In this document: one piece after another, positions 61,220 to 64,000 of the stretch
Layout: each line of letters opens with the position of its first letter
Numbering within the stretch: the stretch's first letter is position 1
Assembly: GCA_958437935.1 (NCBI GenBank)
Contig: CAUBPS010000006.1
Location: 1 to 64,000 of the forward strand
DNA length: 64,000 bases
Direction: 5' to 3'
Origin: an uncultured Collinsella sp.
Lineage (GTDB): Bacteria > Actinomycetota > Coriobacteriia > Coriobacteriales > Coriobacteriaceae
Program-made: the position numbers and the translations under genes
The notes under the pieces: generated by a model
The model's input: the letters and a program-made list of their open reading frames with translations, nothing else
What the model was told of the DNA's origin: nothing
Database searches by the model: none

Positions 61220-62566
61220 ATGGAACACGACCTCACACGCGGCAATGTCCTCAAGACCATCGCGGTCTTTGCCCTGCCTTATATGCTCTCGTACTTTTTG
61301 CAGATGCTCTACGGCATGGCCGACCTGTACATGATGGGGCAGTTTAGCGGCGCCGCCGGCATCACCGCCGTGGGCAATGGCGCGCAGACGCTCTATATCA
61401 TTACCGTGACGCTCGTGGGCCTGGCCATGGGAACGACGGTCATCGTCGGCCACGCCGTGGGCTCGCGCCGGTTTGACCGCGCCGAGACCGCCATCGGCAA
61501 TACCATCACGCTGTTTATGGGTGTCTCGGTGGTGCTGGCTGCTGTCCTGCTCGCACTGTGCCCGCAGATCGTGGCGCTCATTGGCACGCCGCCCGAGGCG
61601 GTCGAAGGCACTGCCGCCTACCTGCGCATTTGCTTTGTAGGCATTCCCTTTATCGCCGCGTACAACATCCTCTCGGCCATCTTTCGCGGGCTGGGCGATT
61701 CGCGCTCGCCTATGTACGTGATTGGCGTGGCGTGCATCATTAATATCGCGCTCGACTTTCTGTTTATCGGCCACATGGGGCTCGGCCCCGTGGGTGCAGC
61801 GCTCGGCACGGTGACCGCGCAGACGGCCAGCGTTGCCCTCGCGCTCGTGTGGCTCAAGAGCCGTCGCACAAACATCCACGTAAAGCGCAGCGACCTGCGC
61901 CCCCAGCCCGAGGTGCTCGGCAGCATCCTTAAAATCGGCGTGCCCGTGGCCGTGCAGGACGGCTGCATCCAGGTGGCGTTTATGTTTATCACCGTCATCG
62001 CCAACCACCGCGGCCTGGTCGACGCCGCCGCCGTGGGCCTGGTCGAAAAGATGATCAGCTTTTTATTCATTGTCCCGAGCTCCATGGGCGCCACCGTCAG
62101 CGCGCTCACGGCGCAAAATGCCGGCGCAGGCAAGGGCGATCGTGCACGTCAGGTACTCAAGGATGCCATGACCATCTCGGTGGTGTACGGCTGCCTGATC
62201 ACGGTGCTGATGTGGCTGGTGGCGCCGGCGTTTATCGGCTTTTTTGCCAAGGACGTCGCGGTGGTCGCGGCCGGCGCCGGCTATATGCGCAGCTATATTT
62301 TCGATGCGATCTTTGCCGGCATCCACATTTGCTTTAGCGGCTTTTTCGCTGCGTATGGCAAGAGTTACATCGGCTTTGCGCACAACGTACTGGCCGTGGT
62401 GCTCATTCGCGTACCCGGCGCATGGCTGCTGTCGAACGCCTATTCCGACACGCTGTTCCCCATGGGTATCGCCTCGCCGTGCGGGTCGATTCTGTCGGCG
62501 GTCATTTGCGTTGTCGCGTTTACCGTACTCAACCGACGCGGGGCTTTTGACAAGTTGGCAGCGTAG
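61220..62566 (+). CDS. MATE family efflux transporter
   Basis: 448 residues, twelve membrane segments in two similar halves. Typical MATE phrases: TIAVFALPYMLSYFLQMLYGMADLYMMGQFSGAAGITAVGNG and AVQDGCIQVAFMFITVIANHRG. It would export cationic drugs or metabolites using a sodium or proton gradient. The promoter has a MerR-type operator, and a fragment resembling the end of a MerR/GyrI-like effector-binding domain lies just behind it, so it was probably once controlled by a cotranscribed or nearby drug-sensing regulator. Confidence 0.92.
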   Translation: MEHDLTRGNVLKTIAVFALPYMLSYFLQMLYGMADLYMMGQFSGAAGITAVGNGAQTLYIITVTLVGLAMGTTVIVGHAVGSRRFDRAETAIGNTITLFMGVSVVLAAVLLALCPQIVALIGTPPEAVEGTAAYLRICFVGIPFIAAYNILSAIFRGLGDSRSPMYVIGVACIINIALDFLFIGHMGLGPVGAALGTVTAQTASVALALVWLKSRRTNIHVKRSDLRPQPEVLGSILKIGVPVAVQDGCIQVAFMFITVIANHRGLVDAAAVGLVEKMISFLFIVPSSMGATVSALTAQNAGAGKGDRARQVLKDAMTISVVYGCLITVLMWLVAPAFIGFFAKDVAVVAAGAGYMRSYIFDAIFAGIHICFSGFFAAYGKSYIGFAHNVLAVVLIRVPGAWLLSNAYSDTLFPMGIASPCGSILSAVICVVAFTVLNRRGAFDKLAA

Positions 62567-62569
62567 CGG

Positions 62570-62664
62570 GGCGACGCGAAATCGCCCTCGTCGACGACAT
62601 CATCAGCGACGACCCGGCGACCTATGTGACGCAGATCACGGTGCCGGTTTCCCCAGCAAAGTAA
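62570..62664 (+). pseudogene. C-terminal remnant, probably of a MerR/GyrI-like regulator
   Basis: In frame with no start codon, the stretch encodes REIALVDDIISDDPATYV then TQITVPVSPAK and a stop. The ending YxTxIxVPV is typical of GyrI-like effector-binding domains of MerR regulators (BmrR type). It starts at the MATE stop codon and ends at the terminator. It looks like what is left after deletion of most of a downstream regulator gene. Short, so similarity should be checked. Confidence 0.45.
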
Positions 62665-62700
62665 GAACCGCCCGGAAGGCATCGTGCTTCCGGGCGGTTC
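62665..62700. terminator. bidirectional terminator between MATE region and ligA
   Basis: Perfect 14-bp arms GAACCGCCCGGAAG/CTTCCGGGCGGTTC with an 8-base loop between convergent genes. Confidence 0.85.
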
Positions 62701-62721
62701 TTCAATTTGGCTATCGATGCC

Positions 62722-64000
62722 TTACGCCTCCGGCACCTGACCAGTAGCCAAGATCTGTTCGAGTGCATCCTCATCCAGCACGGGTACGCCCAGCTGCTCG
62801 GCCTTGGTGAGCTTGGAGCCCGCTTTGGGACCGGCGACCAGATAGCTCGTCTTCTTCGACACGCTACCCGAAACCTTGGCGCCGAGCACCTTGAGTGCCA
62901 CGCCCGCCTCGTCGCGCGTGCGGTTGACGAGCGTGCCGGTGAGCACGAAGGTCAGACCCGTAAGCGGCTGTGCGTCGGCGAGCTCGCCCGCCACGCCAGC
63001 GTCGGCCGCGGCTTGCGCATGGGCAGCTCCCAAGTCGACCTCGAGCGACAGACCCGCCTGGCGCAGACGCTCCAGCACGGCGAGGTTCTCGGGCACGGCC
63101 AGGAACTGCTTGACGCTCGCCGCAATCTTGGGACCGATGCCCTCGCACTCGGCGATGTCCTCCTCGCTCGCCAAGATGAGCTTGTCGATCGACAGGAATC
63201 GCTCGGCGATGACCTCGCCCACACTCTTGCCCACATGGCGGATACCCAGGGCAAACAGCACGCGACCGAGCGGCTGGCTCTTGGACTTGTTGAGCTCGGC
63301 GATGATTTTCTCGGCCGTCTTGAGGCCTACCGGAATGGGGTCGCCCTTCTTGACGCCCTTTTTGCTGTTGGAGCTGGCATAAGTGCGCCCCGTGTCCAGG
63401 CCGGCGATGTCGTCGACCGTGAGCTGGTAGAAGTCCGCGACGTCGTGAATCAGCCCGGCGGCGATCATCTTGTCGACGATCTCATCGCCCAGACCATCGG
63501 CGTCCATGCAGCCACGGCTCACCCAGTGGAGCAGGCGCTCCTTGAGCTGCGCGGGGCAGTCGATGGAGACGCAACGGTAAGCCACCTCGCCGTCCTCGTG
63601 GACCACAGGGCTACCGCACACGGGGCAGACCTCGGGCATGTGCCAGTCGACCGAATCGGCCGGGCGCTTGTCGAGCACCGGCCCCACGACCTCGGGGATT
63701 ACGTCGCCTGCCTTGTGCACGATGATGGTGTCGCCCTCGCGCACGTTTTTGCGACGGATCTCGTCGATGTTGTGCAGCGTGGCGCGCGCGATGGTGGAGC
63801 CGGCGACCGTCACCGGGTCGAACTCGGCGACCGGCGTGAGCACACCGGTGCGGCCCACCTGGATGCGAATCTCGCGCAGGATGGTCTGCTTTTCCTCGGG
63901 CGGGAACTTAAAGGCAATGGCCCAGCGCGGCGCGCGGGCGGTAAAGCCCAGGTCGAGCTGCTGTTGGAAGCTGTCGACCTTTACGACCACGCCGTCGATG
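62722..64000 (-). CDS. ligA: NAD-dependent DNA ligase, C-terminal part (runs off window)
   Basis: The visible 426 codons cover the end of the adenylation domain (VVKVDSFQQQLDLGFTARAPRWAIAFKFPPEE), the OB fold (RTGVLTPVAEFDPVTVAGSTIARATLHN), the zinc finger with four cysteines (CPVCGSPVV...RCVSIDCPAQ), the helix-hairpin-helix region and a C-terminal BRCT domain (LTFVLTGTLVNRTRDEAG). The frame is open to the window edge, so the N-terminal nucleotidyl-binding part lies beyond 64000. Seals nicks in replication and repair. Confidence 0.97.
   Translation of the reverse strand, partial: IDGVVVKVDSFQQQLDLGFTARAPRWAIAFKFPPEEKQTILREIRIQVGRTGVLTPVAEFDPVTVAGSTIARATLHNIDEIRRKNVREGDTIIVHKAGDVIPEVVGPVLDKRPADSVDWHMPEVCPVCGSPVVHEDGEVAYRCVSIDCPAQLKERLLHWVSRGCMDADGLGDEIVDKMIAAGLIHDVADFYQLTVDDIAGLDTGRTYASSNSKKGVKKGDPIPVGLKTAEKIIAELNKSKSQPLGRVLFALGIRHVGKSVGEVIAERFLSIDKLILASEEDIAECEGIGPKIAASVKQFLAVPENLAVLERLRQAGLSLEVDLGAAHAQAAADAGVAGELADAQPLTGLTFVLTGTLVNRTRDEAGVALKVLGAKVSGSVSKKTSYLVAGPKAGSKLTKAEQLGVPVLDEDALEQILATGQVPEA

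Overview
The window reads as a chromosomal segment of a GC-rich, anaerobic, gut-type actinobacterium of the Coriobacteriia, most likely Collinsella or a close relative. This is inferred from gene content and codon bias: a type III glutamine synthetase, PTS sugar use, LPXTG pilins with a class C sortase, the P1B ATPase/DUF6110 pair and intergenic palindromes of the kind seen in that class. No database search was possible.

Layout. 0-6 kb: a broken 3' end of a second glnA, a serine hydrolase, then an alpha-glucoside module (6-phospho-alpha-glucosidase of family GH4, PTS EIIBC) divergent from its GntR/UTRA regulator. Two identical palindromes bracket the malA promoter. 6-15.5 kb: glnA; metF, a stand-alone MetH activation domain and a short MetH as one methionine unit; a DUF711/PFL protein; a methyltransferase. 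15.6-24.3 kb: yhbY, a 999-residue SARP-type ATPase regulator, nagB, a stand-alone EIIA (the natural partner for the EIIA-less EIIBC), glmM, rpsI, rplM and a patatin. 24.3-28.1 kb: a repeat-rich stretch with tmRNA, an AT-rich secreted protein with a 32-residue membrane peptide, and a PIN toxin-antitoxin pair.

28.1-35.4 kb looks like an iron-related island: a P1B ATPase without the CPx motif preceded by a DUF6110 membrane protein (the arrangement of ferrosome loci) under a DtxR-like palindrome, then a YbtPQ-like ABC pair with a divergent AraC regulator. 35.7-39.2 kb: gatCAB. 39.5-50.3 kb: a pilus locus in which three LPXTG pilins are separated from the class C sortase by two toxin-antitoxin-like modules. 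One is AbiE-like. The other is a perfectly duplicated 50-residue membrane peptide facing a short RNA, a candidate new type I toxin-antitoxin family. 50.8-64 kb: HAD phosphatase, MFS transporter, moaA with a moaC-mobB fusion, a nuclease-like protein between two identical 57-bp repeats, a heterodimeric ABC exporter, a MATE pump with a MerR-type promoter and a broken regulator tail, and the 3' part of ligA.

The most unusual non-coding signals are two ~135-bp elements lying directly after stop codons (14235-14368 and 35586-35721). They share a core, but their 32- and 38-bp flanking arms differ completely in sequence while still pairing. There are also two families of dispersed palindromes.
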